Part shown: positions 47,265 to 59,352 of the stretch, in pieces
How the letters are laid out: every line of letters begins with the position of its first letter
Position numbering within the stretch: the stretch's first letter is position 1
From: Orientallactaga sibirica
Taxonomy: Eukaryota; Chordata; Mammalia; Rodentia; Dipodidae
Direction: 5' to 3'
NCBI GenBank assembly: GCA_036365145.1
Contig: JAEOAD010000005.1
Coordinates: 1,798,001 to 1,862,000, forward strand
Length of the DNA: 64,000 bases
Made by a program: the position numbers and the translations under genes
Notes under the pieces: generated by a model
Seen by the model: the letters and a program-made list of their open reading frames with translations, nothing else
What the model was told of the DNA's origin: nothing
The model's database searches: none

Positions 47265-47480
47265 AGCTGGGGAGATGGTTCAGTTGGTAGAGTAATTGCT
47301 GTACAAGCAACCTGAGTTCAGATCTTCAGTGGCTACGTTAAAGCTGGACATGGTCGATTGGGCTTGCAGTGCCCATGCTGGGCATGAGAGAGAGAAGAAT
47401 CGCTTGTTCTTATTAATTAGCTAGTCGAGCCACATCAGTGAGATCCAGGTTCAGTGAAAGATCCTGTAGCCAAAAAACAA
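47265..47480 (+). mobile_element. old B2/ID-like SINE
   Basis: AGAGCTGGGGAGATGGTTCAGTTGGTAGAGTAATTGCTGT with GAGTTCAGATCTTCAGTGGC, then a B1-like-ending segment (CGAGCCACATCAGTGAGATCCAGGTTCAGTGAAAGATCCTGT). Possibly a composite SINE of the B4 kind. Confidence 0.5.
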
Positions 47481-47499
47481 ACAAAACAAAAAAGATGGA

Positions 47500-47830
47500 A
47501 GGCTGGGAAGATGGCTCAGCAGTTAGAGGTGCTCGCTTACAAGCCCGCCAACCCAAGGTCAATGTTCCTTGGCATCCGTGAAAAGACGGACAGTGACACA
47601 GACCTGTGGCAACAGGAGGCAAAGTCAGGGAGAATCCAGATGTCCCCAAGCAGCAGAGGCAAGAGAAACCCTGTCACAAAAGAAGGCGGAAGGAGAGGAG
47701 ACACATTGCAAAGTTGTCCCCTGACCTTCACACATGTGCCTATCAGACACACACACACATCATACAACACAACATGTACATCCACACACACACATATGCA
47801 CATGTGTGTACACATGAGTAAGTAAGAAAT
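47500..47830 (+). mobile_element. B2-like SINE with CA tail
   Basis: AAGGCTGGGAAGATGGCTCAGCAGTTAGAGGTGCTCGC, GAGAAACCCTGTCACAAAAG, TTGTCCCCTGACCTTCACAC and (CA)n. Full-length layout of an old B2/B3-type element. Open frames over it (up to 123 codons) are incidental. Confidence 0.6.
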
Positions 47831-48324
47831 ATAGAGAAAATTAACTAAGGTGAAGAGCCTATTGAGGAAGATGCTCAACATCAATCTGTCACTCATGAGC
47901 ACATATGAATGTGCTCACATGTGTACCTATCCGCATGTGAATATGTAATGTCACATGAAACTCTCACCCTGAGGAGATGCAAACTCAATGTCTCTTCACC
48001 CCAGATAGGGCACAGACGACAGGCCAAAGCATAATTGCAACAACACTAGATTTGGTGAACCCGCGAGTTTTTGGGGTTCCTTACAGAGCAGTTTGAGGGA
48101 GCGTGGGGGGCTCAAAGGCAGCTGCGTCTTGGAAAGGCACGGTCGAGCCCAGGGGACCACCAAAAAGCTCTGTCTCTGGAGCACGCTGTGTGGTTGAAGG
48201 CTGCTAGAAAGCTCTCTTCCCAAGGAGCTGTTGCCCCTTGAGGAGGGTCTTCCAATCTCTTTCTCAGACTTATTGGCCTCCTGAGTCTCCTGAGCCTCCC
48301 CCCTCCCCTCTGGAAGCAATGTTT

Positions 48325-48422
48325 CAATTCAGGGAAAACTGCTACACAACACTGCTTAGAGTCTGTCCCGCAACAATTCAGGGAAAGCTGCTACACAACA
48401 CTGCTTAGAGTCTATCTCGCAC
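48325..48422 (+). repeat. 49-bp tandem duplication
   Basis: CAATTCAGGGAAAACTGCTA at 48325 recurs at 48374 (period 49) with ACACAACACTGCTTAGAGTC shared. Two copies, four or so differences. Confidence 0.92.
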
Positions 48423-48685
48423 AATTGCTCTCCACTGGGGAGTGGTCAGTGACCTTTGAAATTTCCACTCTCCCTTCCCCCTGCAGAGGGGAAGATTTCA
48501 ATTCAGAGGCATTTGTTGTGTGACAGCAATACATATACAGATACCAAAAAATATTTGAATCTTCACATCTCATTATGTATATACAGAAAAATGACTCGTA
48601 AAAATCTTTGACTTGAAAATGGCACTTTCCTCCCTTGAATAGCCTTGAGCCTCCTTCAGTTAATGTGGTAAGTCAAGTCAGTAGA

Positions 48686-48914
48686 GGGCTGCAGAGATAG
48701 CAGTTAAGGTGCTTGCCTGCAAAGCCAAAGGACCCAAATGCCACTCCCCAAGCCCCACACAAGCCAGATGCACAAAATGGCCCACGATCTGGAGTCCAGT
48801 TTGAGCTGCTGGAGACCCTGTCTCACCCACTCTCTCTCTCTCCGCCCCCTCCCCCGTCTCTCTCCCTCTTTCTGTCTCAAATGAATAAATAAATAATAAT
48901 AAAATTTTAAAAAG
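48686..48914 (+). mobile_element. tRNA-derived SINE with A-box deletion
   Basis: GGGCTGCAGAGATAGCAGTTAAGG lacks the GGCTTAG stretch. The rest is complete to ATGAATAAATAAATAAT. AGTCAGTAGAG / AGTCAGCAGAA flank it. Confidence 0.88.
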
Positions 48915-48959
48915 AGTCAGCAGAAAATTGACGTGGTGACCAAAAAGAGTCAGCAGCTA

Positions 48960-49215
48960 ACTGTTCCCAGTCTGTCAATCATTCCTGTCACCCAGTCCGA
49001 CCAGCAGAATGACCACAGAATGAAGCAGTTTATTCAGGAACCTTTTACAACAGGAAGGACCCAGCCCTCCATCCTAGATAAGCCTCGCCTGATCCAATCA
49101 GCAAAAGCTATAGGGCACAAACAACCACCTGCTGGTGGACTGATCTTACGTAACAAGGTACATGCGCACATCTGCATTGGTACAAGGGCTCTCCTTCCCT
49201 TGTCTGTCAATCATT
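48960..49215 (-). mobile_element. possible solo LTR, minus strand
   Basis: The reverse complement has a promoter/leader-like GC-mixed body, then CCTGAATAAACTGCTTCATT, a typical LTR polyadenylation context, and GTGGTCATTCTGCTGGTCGG. GTCTGTCAATCATT is present at both ends (about 48971 and 49202), which may be an end motif or a flanking duplication. No internal retroviral sequence. Confidence 0.45.
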
Positions 49216-50665
49216 GCAACTGGTTATTTTAGGAAGGTTTGAGTTCACTGTCCTCAGCCAAACATATGAACTGCATTATAATATATCGCACTTAAAATCC
49301 AGCTAGTGAATGCAAAAAGCATTTCCTAAATACACAAAGTCTCCAAAGTGAAAGTCAACCTAAGTCATATCTTATCTTTCTTGACTCGGCCTCAGTATTT
49401 GTTTATGGTTCATCTCAGTTCTCAGCATATTCCTGCGTCCCTTCATATCCACTTACTAATGGCTGAACTTGGCCATCCTGTACTTGGTTGTAATCCATGT
49501 CTATAAATCAGAACAAGTGAAGACACTGAAAACAGACCATAAGCCTAGGACTTCATGACATCCACGGCTTTTAAATAGAAATTTAGCCTTGATCTTAGAA
49601 GAAATATTTTTCTATCTTAAAAAATATAAACCTCCTTTATCATATTCAAACTGAGTGATTTTTTTTACTTGTATCATATTTGAATTCATTTGGACTATCT
49701 TTTACTTCAGATTTTCTCATCAGAAATCATTCAGTCACAGAACGCGGCTTTAAGAAGATTGGGCTAGGGGCACGAGGCAGTGGAAGGGCACACAGGCAAA
49801 CACAGGCCTGGAGTTCAAACCCAAGCACCAACAAAATGGAACAAAAATATTGTAGATAACATACATGGAAGATACATTTCCCAATACTCTACCAAAATAC
49901 ATAAAGATTTCTTTCCAAGTTTCATATTAGAAAAATTACTCCAAAGTATTTACCATTTTTGTTCATGTTAGAGATTTTTATGCCACGTCTTAAGTAAGCA
50001 ATCTCTTGGGAGGCATGTAAAAGGCTTTTTTAAACTTTATGCAAAAGAAAATATTCTTTTCCAATTAACTGTTTTTCACCATTCACTGCTCATTTTTAGA
50101 AATTCAACTACTGGGACTCTTCTTTCCAGGCAATTTCCAAGTGGCTGGACCAGGATTGACAGATAATATAGTCCAATAAATGTGTCATATCTGCCTTGCA
50201 CATCACTTGTTGAAGTGGGAAAAGGTGGAGGCTATCTTTTAGTTCTATTTAGAGGTTCACAATCTCACTACAAAGAGAGTACTAGCAGTATCATTTTGTT
50301 TATGCATTGGATTTGGGGCATCTAGCCCCAAACTTAGTTGTTTAAAATGTCACCTCTTGATATCCCTTGAAAATTGATTCAGGTCTTTAATTTCAAACTT
50401 TTCAAAATAACAAGTGGGAAGGGAGCATGAGGTAATCAGTGTTTGTTTCCAGCATCACAAATTCTAACTTAACCATTCCTGCTATAGAAAGGCATAGCAA
50501 GTCTGTGGTTGACAGACAGCAGGGTGCACCAGGGATGACATTAGAGTGCATTTCTTACCAGCATGGGTGCTGAAATGATGAGGGGACTTCAAGAGGGAGG
50601 TATCCTAGGGAGAGAGGAGGGACAATATCTATATGGGTGGAGATTGCACTTGGAAGTCCTCTGCC
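49216..50665. other. intergenic DNA, nothing firmly recognised
   Basis: 49765-49840 (GGGGCACGAGGCAGTGGAAGGGC...GGAGTTCAAACCCAAGCACC) may be a decayed tRNA-derived SINE. The remainder is AT-rich without features. Confidence 0.35.
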
Positions 50666-50684
50666 AAAAGAGGAAAGAAAGAAA

Positions 50685-50747
<63 letters not shown>

Positions 50748-50822
50748 GAAGGAAGGGTGAGGGAGAAGGAGGGAGAGAGGGAGGAAGGAAGGAAAGAAAG
50801 AGGGAAGGAGGGAAAGAAAGAA

Positions 50823-50862
<40 letters not shown>

Positions 50863-51004
50863 GAGAAAGAGAAAGAGGGAGAGAGAAGGAGGGAGGAAGG
50901 AAAGAAAGAGGAAAGGAGGGAAAGAAAGAAAAGAAAGAAAAGAAAAGAAGAGAAGAGAAGAGAAGAGAAGAGAAGAGAAAGGAAGGAAGGAAGGAAGAAA
51001 ATGA

Positions 51005-51076
<72 letters not shown>

Positions 51077-51082
51077 GAAAGG
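50666..51082 (+). repeat. 417-bp polypurine tract, (GAAA)n/(GGAA)n/(GA)n
   Basis: Only two pyrimidines (T at 50758 and 51002) occur in 417 bases. 50759-51001 is 243 consecutive purines. Motifs change along it: GAAA, GGAA/GGGA, GAAA, GAGAA, GGAA, GAAA, GA. The long Lys/Glu/Arg and Ser/Phe/Leu frames on the two strands are artefacts of this composition. Confidence 0.97.
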
Positions 51083-52559
51083 CAATATATGGATGTGTAT
51101 CCTGTGCACTATGCATGTCCAGTTCAGGTCAGATATATCAGCACTTCTAGAAAAAATGATTTATGACTATCTTAATGTTTTAAATACTCATGAGTCAGAA
51201 ACTTAAGCTATATCATTTAAGAAATCATGTCTTACTTTAGGCACAAAATGAATTTTGTTGCCAATGGAGAAGAAATCTTCCCTTAGTGACAGGTGAAACA
51301 AAATGCAAAGGGTAAAGAGAAAAGATTCTTACATCTCAGACTCAGCAAGGACAATCCATTTCCGGACTCCTTAGGTGCTGCTTTCTGACCTATAAGTACA
51401 GAAGAAGAACATGGCCCTTTGCTTTATAACTGGACAATAAATAATAACATTCATTGAAGTGCGAAAGAGGAAGTTCCTAAGAATTCAGAGACCAATCACG
51501 GGCTTGAGTTTAGAGTCTATGCAATTGAGAATGGATGGCAACTCAAAAGAAGCGGGTGGCATTCTTTTCTGGAACCTGAAATTCCACACTAAGTTACCCA
51601 TCATCTACAGTCATTCTCAGGAAAGGGCTCTTCCTCACTGATAGTGAGTGATGCGGTTTTGTACTGTACACACCTGAAATGGATTCTACCTAAAAACTGC
51701 CCACATTTAAGTCACAAGTTCAAGACAACAACATAAGCCAGAGAGGCTTTCTTCACCTTCCAGCTTGGGTCAGGAATCCGGAGTTCTGAGACAGCTATGT
51801 GTGGAAGAGCTAAGAAGAAAGATCCCTTCTACACAGAAAAGCAGGAAGATACACAAACATTGTTTCCAATGGGCTTTGCGAACTTTCTTTAAAGTTCCTC
51901 GTCCTTTCTTGAGAGATTCTGTGTCTTTAACGAGCTCATTACGAAGTAGTTTCCTCAAACGTGTTGGCAGTTAACAAGACAGCTATGTCAGCAGGAAGCT
52001 AGACTTGCATTTTCACTTACCATCCTCAAATCTGACATTATAAAAGGTACTCGAGTAATGACACTACTTCATTTGTAAGAAGGAAGGAGTTAATTTCAAA
52101 ATCATAGCAATTTGGAGAAATTACTTTTTACAAATAATAGCTCCTCAAAGCATATGCTCTGCATTTAGAGTTTGTGTAGTGACAGGTAAGTTCCTGCACA
52201 AACCCTCTTCTTTTCACTAACACTGTATTAATTACATTGCATGAAGTACCGCTGAGTGTTTTTTATCAAAGGTTATATCTGAAATGTAACCTGACTCATC
52301 TAACTTTCTTGACGAAAGAAATGGTTCTAATTAGCAGAGGGTCACACTAATGATGCATTGACATTTCGGTTTAGCATAGTGTCTAGATTTTTATTATGTC
52401 TTCTCAGAAATACAAAATGACCTTAAATTTCAGAGAAGCTGAAAGTCCATGGAGACATATAAAATAACTGAAATCTCACTTTCACCTAAGAGAGAAAGAA
52501 CACGTTTTCTAACAAATGAAAAATGTTCTCCAAAACACTCTCCTCAGAAGTTGGGTTTT
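51083..52559. other. intergenic DNA, nothing recognised
   Basis: No supported feature. Longest frames about 69 codons. Confidence 0.45.
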
Positions 52560-52804
52560 GAAAATGAATAAGACATGAAAGTAAAGGAAGTAATTGGGAA
52601 GAAGAAAGGGGCCAGCAGAAGGGGGTGGGGCAAGAGAGGGTAGTAAGAGGTGAATATGAGCAACTATATGATACACTGATTACATGAAGGAAACATAATG
52701 AAACATTATAACGTAGGTGGAGTATATGCTTAGACAAGGCACATTCAAAAATTATTGGGGTCCCACTAAAGATATGAAAGGGGAGTGTGAAAAGGGAAAA
52801 CTAG

Positions 52805-53068
52805 GATGGAGAGATGGCTTATCAGCTAAGGCACTTGCCTGTGAAGCCTAAGAATGCATGTGCAAATCTCCAGGTCCCACATAGCCAGATGCACAGTGAT
52901 GCAAGTGTGCAATGTTGCACATGTGCACAAGGCTGGACACGCATCTGGGGTTCGTTCACAGCAGGTGATAAAGACCCTGGCACGCCCATTTGCTCCCTCC
53001 CTTTCTCTTTCTCTCTCCCTCTTTCTCTCTGTCTCTCTCTCTTTAAAATAAAATAATAAATAAATAAA
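52805..53068 (+). mobile_element. tRNA-derived SINE, long-form relative, in L1
   Basis: ATGGAGAGATGGCTTATCAGC, CCTAAGAATGCATGTGCAAATCTCC, then GTGATGCAAGTGTGCAATGTTGCAC, a diverged version of the long-form insert. GGAAAACTAGG / GGAAAACTAAG flank it. Confidence 0.88.
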
Positions 53069-53154
53069 TGGAAAACTAAGAACAAGAAAAAGTAGTAGAG
53101 GGAAATGAATGCGATCAAAGTACATTATATGCACATGTAGAAATACCATAACAA

Positions 53155-53386
53155 GGGCTGGGGAAATGGCTTAGCACTTAAGGCATTTGCCTGTGAAGCC
53201 TAAGGACCCTGGTTTGATTCCCCAGGACCCAAGTAAGCCAAAGGCACAAGGGGGCGTGTGTGTCTGGTGTTCCTTTGCAGTAGCTGGAAGCCCTGAGACA
53301 CCCATTCTTAGTCTCTATCTCTTTCTCCCTCTCTCTGTGTCTCTAATAAATAAATAAAACTAAATCTTTAAAAAAAAAAAAAAAAA
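53155..53386 (+). mobile_element. tRNA-derived SINE in L1
   Basis: GGGCTGGGGAAATGGCTTAGC to an A17 tail. AGAAATACCATAACAA before and AGAAATGCCATAACGA after are the target duplication within the L1 3' UTR. Confidence 0.94.
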
Positions 53387-53465
53387 AGAAATGCCATAAC
53401 GAAACCCTCTACTTTGTACAACTAACATATGCTAAAAAAATAAATAAATAAAAAAAAAAAAGTCT

Positions 53466-55110
53466 CCTCAGAAGCCCTCTTTAATCTCTTTCAGAACTCC
53501 AAAACGCGTGGTGATTTAGTTAACACCTGGCTGTGTAAGACAGTGCAAACGTCCACTCCACAGATGGAGACGTGGCAGGCAGAGAGAACAAGTCATCACT
53601 GCACTGCTAAGGCCTTCATAGTTTTCCTTTCTCCAAGAAAGACGGGAAATACCATCAAAGCCCTGTCTCTTGGCTCTGCCACCGAGAGCAGAGCACAGAC
53701 TTAGCCATTCTGGACTGCTAGACTGGGTCCTGCTAGGACTCTCATTCTAGGGACAAAGAAAATGGGCCAGGGAAGGTCCCGGCTCTTCCTCCTAAATCAC
53801 TGAATTTATGACCAGATATCATACTCCTGTAAGTAGCCCCAATAAAGGTGCTGGCCCAGAGTTAGAGGGAGAGAAGATGGTCACAGATCCAGGAGTGCAA
53901 TTAGATAAAAATAATAATTTCTAATGTTCTATACCACCATAAGATAACTGGCTAACATATTTTTAATATAAATAGTAGGTCTGACTTTGAATATTCTCAA
54001 CAAAAATAAACGATAAAGGTTTGAGGTGATAGATAACCCAGTTGCTTTAAACTGATCATAATATGGTAAATATTTATCAAAATATCACATTATACCCAAA
54101 AAGGTGTAATTACCATATTTAAATTAAAAATAAAAAATGATTCAACACATGTTAAGTGAAATAACCTTTATAAAGGTCAATCTCTGATCAACACAATATG
54201 TTTTTCCTCCCTGGCAACATACATGTTTAATGGATTTCAGTCAGAATGGCTACAAAGTAAACATTTACCAATAGTAAAGATACAAGAATATTTTTAAAGC
54301 TGAAATTCTTGCTACAACGAAAACTCAAGCATAAAAACAATTTTCTTTTCCATACCTTTTCAACATTTCTTGGCCAGTTACTACAATTGATTGATCTTAA
54401 ATATATGCATTAACATAACAGAGTAGTCTAAAACCAAGAAGGAATCATTTGACTCCTCCTTGGTGACCTTTGCCACTCGCTGTGTGCTGCAAATATCACT
54501 GGTACTCCAATACCGGAAGCAGCAACAAAAGCTCTAATAGATGTTTGGTGCTAAATGAGGTAATGTTGGGGAGGTTAGAAGAACATTTGGCATTTGATAA
54601 GCTTGAAGTATTTGCTGTAATTATTTCCTAATTCGAGTTCTTATGTGAGGAATAATTAAAAGATTACAGAAACAGCATATAATTATTGAAACCTTATTTT
54701 TAAAGCACAGCTGGATGCTTGAAATGTGCAGAATGATTGTGCCTTGATTAAACCATTTTCTTAATTCTCTCTGGACATCAGTTCTGCAAACGATGCTATT
54801 TTTAAATCAATTATTACTGTTTCATTAATTCAAACAAACAAACATGTGTTGAACCCCTTTTGCATTCCAGATGTAGTCTAGTGTGGGAATGCATCGAAGA
54901 ACGTAACAGGGGCTCTGCCTTCCGGCAGCAAATTGACCTCTTCTAAAGGTAAATTGTTATGAGCACAAGAGACATTGTGTGAATCCACAACCTGACTCAT
55001 GGGCTTACTTAAAAATGTATTCGCAAATAGTCCCTAGCCCTTGATTATGAAAAGAAACAAAGCAGGAACTGTAGTTCACATGCCTTCATGAATCAGAAAA
55101 AAAAATCTCA
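53466..55110. other. intergenic DNA, nothing recognised
   Basis: AT-rich without supported features. Confidence 0.45.
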
Positions 55111-55267
55111 GCCAGGCGTGGTGGCGCACGCCTTTAATCCTATCACTTAAGAGGCAGAGGTATGAGGATCGCCTTGAGTTCTTGAGGCCACCCTGAGACT
55201 ACATAGAGGATTCCAGGTCAGCCTGAGCCAGAGTGAGACCCTACCTGGAAAAACAAAAAACAAAAAA
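55111..55267 (+). mobile_element. B1-type SINE
   Basis: GCCAGGCGTGGTGGCGCACG to GACCCTACCTGGAAAAACA and an (ACAAAAA)n tail. AAAAAAAAATCTC on each side. Confidence 0.95.
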
Positions 55268-55739
55268 CAAAAAAAAATCTCTTTTTGAAGTGACAATTCC
55301 AAGCTTCTCTTCCTCTCTTGTGTGTTCTCTCTCCTTCCCTTCCTCCCTCTTCCTCTCCCTATCTCTCTCTTTCTCTCATAAACACGCACAACTATGCAAC
55401 TAAAACAGAGTGCTTTTCTTTTCACCTCACATAATGTTCAATAAAACACTTAGTAAAGTGTTACTTTCACATGGCTGGCTTCCAATAAAGCAGTAGGTAA
55501 AAGGCAATCCAAGTGCAAGACAAACAGGACAGAGCTGAAGTGTGCGTCGTGTTTCCAACACTCTTACCATTTGCCTGATTGCCTACAAGCTTCTGATGAG
55601 GCTTTCCTTGGAAATATTCTGGAAGTATCTGAAGCTGCTGCATTATGCCTAGGCTTTGTCTGCTATGAGCTTCAACAACAGCATTGGAAGAGGTGAAAGT
55701 CCTAAGTGAGCTGTGTGGAAGCTTAGGGTTAGAAGGAGC

Positions 55740-58200
55740 TGATGACTAAAAGGTATGAGCTGTTTGGGGGATAATTGTCACCAACAGAGTGAACAAGAAG
55801 TGGATCCTGCAAACTACACAATCAACCAGCCAGGCAAGATGTACATACCAGTGCAATAGTGGCACACAGGCCATGGGAATAATGGTCATCTTTATCACAT
55901 CTCCATGACTCTCATTGGACCGGTCATCTCTATCACACCTCTATGGCTCTCATTGGACTGGTCATCTCTATCACACCTCCATGAATCTCATTGGACTGGT
56001 CATCTCTATCACATCTCCATGACTCTCATTGGACCGGTCATCTCTATCACACCTCCATGACTCTCAGTGGACTGGTCATCTCTATCACACCTCCATGACT
56101 CTTAGTGGACTGGTCATCCCTATAAAACCTCCATGGCTCTCATTGGACTGGTCATCTCTATCACATCTCCATGACTCTCATTGGACTGGTCATCTCTATC
56201 ACATCTCCATGACTCTCATTGGACCGGTCATCTCTATCACACCTCCATGACTCTCAGTGGACTGGTCATCTCTATCACACCTCTATGGCTCTCAGTGGAC
56301 TGGTCATCTCTATCACACCTCCATGGCTCTCATTGGACTGGTCATCTCTATCACATCTCCATGACTCTCAGTGGACTGGTCATCTCTATCACACCTCCAT
56401 GGCTCTCATTGGACTGGTCATCTCTATCACATCTCCATGGCTCTCATTGGACTGGTCATCTCTATCACACCTCCATGACACTCAGTGGACTGGTCATCTC
56501 TATCACACCTCCATGGCTCTCATTGGACTGGTCATCTCTATCACATCTCCATGACTCTCATTGGACCGGTCATCTCTATCACACCTCTATGGCTCTCAGT
56601 GGACTGGTCATCTCTATCACACCTCTATGGCTCTCAGTGGACTGGTCATCTCTATCACACCTCCATGGCTCTCAGTGGACTGGTCATCTCTATCACACCT
56701 CCATGGCTCTCAGTGGACTGGTCATCTCTATCACACCTCCATGGCTCTCATTGGACTGGTCATCTATATCACATCTCCATGACTCTCATTGGACCGGTCA
56801 TCTCTATCACACCTGTATGGCTCTCATTGGATCGGTCATCTCTATCACACCTCCTGGCTCTCATTGGACTGGTCATCTCTATCACACCTCTATGGCTCTC
56901 ATTGGACTGGTCATCCCTATCACACCTCTATGGCTCTCATTGTACCGGTCATCTCTATCACACCTCTATGACTCTCATTGGACCGGTCATCTCTATCACA
57001 CCTCTATGGCTCTCTTTGGACCGGTCATCTCTATCACACCTCTATGGCTCTCATTGGATCAGTCATCTCTATCACATCTCCATGACTCTCATTGGACCGG
57101 TCATCTCTATCACACCTCCATGACTCTCATTGGACTGTTCATCCCTATCACACCTCTATGGCTCTCTTTGGACCGGTCATCTCTATCACACCTCTATGGC
57201 TCTCATTGGACCGGTCATCTCTATCACACCTCTATGGCTCTCATTGGATCAGTCATCTCTATCACATCTCCATGACTCTCATTGGACCGGTCATCTCTAT
57301 CACACCTCCATGACTCTCATTGGACTGTTCATCCCTATCACACCTCTATGGCTCTCTTTGGACCGGTCATCTCTATCACACCTCTATGGCTCTCATTGGA
57401 CCGGTCATCTCTATCACACCTCTATGGCTCTCATTGGATCGGTCATCTCTATCACACCTCCATGACTCTCATTGGACTGGTCATCTCTATCACACCTCCA
57501 TGGCTCTCATTGGACTGGTCATCTCTATCACACCTCTATGGCTCTCATTGGACTGGTCATCTCTATCACACCTCCATGACTCTCATTGGACCGGTCATCT
57601 CTATCACACCTCCATGACTCTCATTGGACCGGTCATCTCTATCACACCTCTATGACTCTCAGTGGACTGGTCATCTCTATCACACCTCCATGACTCTCAT
57701 TGGACCGGTCATCTCTATCACATCTCCATGGCTCTCATTGGACTGGTCATCTCTATCACACCTCCATGACTCTCATTGGACTGGTCATCTCTATCGCACC
57801 CTCATGGCCCAGGGAACATTAAGAGAATGTGGGGGATGAAATATGAGTGCTGCTCTCACGGCTAGCCAGAGAACCTCCTCCATGAAGATGGAGTAGACAC
57901 TGAGGAGACTCAAAATCATCAAAGCAGAAAATAACAGGCTGCCCAGAGCACAACACTAGAAAAGACTTCTATCACACCCTCCAAGGCTCAGAGAACATTG
58001 CAAAAGAGGTGTTGGAAAGAATATAAGAGTCACAAGGTGGGAATACTGGTGCATGCATGACCCCACAATGATTACAGACACCCACACTGAGAAGGGACTT
58101 CAGTGAAATGGGGGCAGGGAAGAGAGCACAAAAGAAGATAAGCAAATGGGAATACATCCAAATTTCAAGACATTCATATACTAAAGCTGCCAATAAAAAT
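55740..58200 (+). mobile_element. L1 3'-UTR-like element hosting the 38-bp minisatellite
   Basis: Left of the array: TGTCACCAACAGAGTGAACA, CCAGCCAGGCAAGATGTACA, GTGCAATAGTGGCACACAGG. Right of it: ATTAAGAGAATGTGGGGGAT, GACTCAAAATCATCAAAGCA and CTATCACACCCTCCAAGGCTCAGAGAACATTGC with AAAAGAGGTGTTGGAAAGAA. The last block equals the reverse complement of the L1 3' UTR at 37490-37830 in motif order. It also contains the array's own seed motif CTATCACACC-TCCA-GGCTC in single copy. Confidence 0.6.
55883..57805 (+). repeat. 38-bp minisatellite, about 50 units
   Basis: Unit phrase CATCTCTATCACACCTCCAT then GACTCTCATTGGACTGGT, period 38. Variable sites: CACATC/CACACC, CCATGA/CCATGG/CTATGG, CATTGG/CAGTGG/CTTTGG, ACTGGT/ACCGGT/ATCGGT/ATCAGT, one 1-base-short unit near 56850. 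The unit has no stop codon in any plus frame, so frames up to 364 codons arise automatically, cycling through all three phases (38 is not a multiple of 3). Confidence 0.97.
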
Positions 58201-59180
58201 TACATTTAAAAGTAGGAAAAAGAGAAAGAAGAGTCTTGTGAAAGATACTAGATAAGGTTTTAGTTCTGGTGAAAAATACAGCAACTTTAATTCTTGTCAC
58301 AGTAATCCCAGTGTGCAAATTATTGATTTATTGACAACACCTGTTAATGACAAATCTTGACTTTGTTTAAGGCAGTATCATGCATTAAAAAACATGTGAA
58401 GCACTGAATTAATCAAGTTCTACAAGAAAAAGGCAAAGTTGAAATATTATGGTACATGAAGAATTTCTGATACAAAATAAGAGCTCTTTGGAATTACTGA
58501 AAGCTAGAACACAGACAATTCCCCTGCTCTGTGCTGCAGAACTCTTTTCGGTGGAGTTGTTGACACAGTGTACATCTGTCCCTCTTTGGGACTGAAATGA
58601 AACCAAATTTGTTATGCTGTTGACTTAAGAGCTCTCAGATTTAAATTGCTATTTAATCACCACTAAATTGGACTTGGCTTTCATTTGCTTGCAAGACCTT
58701 TTATCTCCTTAATAATAGAGTAAGTTTCTCCTTTACTTCAATTTCTGCCAAACATTTCATTCTATAATGACAATGTGCAAAATACCATTTTATATAATTA
58801 TGACTCCAGTGGAAAGCAAACAAGATTAAAGTTTATCTTCTTTTTATTTAAGAGAACAGCATTATCATTAAGTATTTGAAAAATGTTAAGACTAAGTGGA
58901 AAGTTTAAAACTGGTGAAAATAACCTCTTGAATAGCAAATCAACTTCACTAATACTTAATCTAAAAATTATGAGACTCAAATGCATCTCACCTTGTGTCT
59001 AAGATACACCAGATTTCTGCTCCTTGGAATCACATTCTTACATACAATTTGAGAAAAATTTCTACATTCTAACAAAGAAAATAGAAATTATGGTTTGTTT
59101 GTGCTTGTTGGATCATTTTCAGGAATAATGAATGAATGATAAGTACAAATGAACAAATAATTTATTTTAAAATGAAGAGA
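58201..59180. other. intergenic DNA, nothing recognised
   Basis: AT-rich, no supported feature. Confidence 0.45.
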
Positions 59181-59352
59181 GCCAGGCATGGTGGCACATG
59201 TCATTAGTCCCAACAGTCACTTATGAGGTGGAGGGAGGAGGATCACCATGAGTTTGAGGCCACCCTGGGACTACAGAGTGAGTTTCAGGTTAACCCCGAC
59301 TAGAGTGAGATGCTACCTCAAAAAAATAAAATAAAATAAAAGCATAAAGCAT
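59181..59352 (+). mobile_element. B1-type SINE, older copy
   Basis: GCCAGGCATGGTGGCACATG TCATTAGTCCC with an inserted CAGTCACTTATGAGGTGG, to GAGATGCTACCTCAAAAAA and an (AAATA)n tail. More diverged than the other B1 copies here. Confidence 0.9.

Larger units (their letters stand above)
52560..53465 (+). mobile_element. L1 3' UTR with two nested SINEs
   Basis: Purine-rich L1 3'-UTR-like sequence (GAAAGGGGCCAGCAGAAGGGGGTGGGGCAAGAGAGGG, TACACTGATTACATGAAGG), then GATCAAAGTACATTATATGCACATG and, after the second SINE, CCCTCTACTTTGTACAACTAACATATGC and an A-rich tail to 53461. SINEs at 52805-53068 and 53155-53386 interrupt it. Confidence 0.65.

Noticed and set aside
50637..51206. Long Lys/Glu/Arg-rich (+) and Ser/Phe/Leu-rich (-) frames
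   Set aside because: Produced by the GAAA/GGAA polypurine tract. No start context, domain or conservation argument.
56181..57275. 364-codon open frame and its overlapping companions
   Set aside because: It lies wholly in the 38-bp minisatellite, whose unit lacks stops in every plus frame. The frames cycle with the repeat and have no domain.
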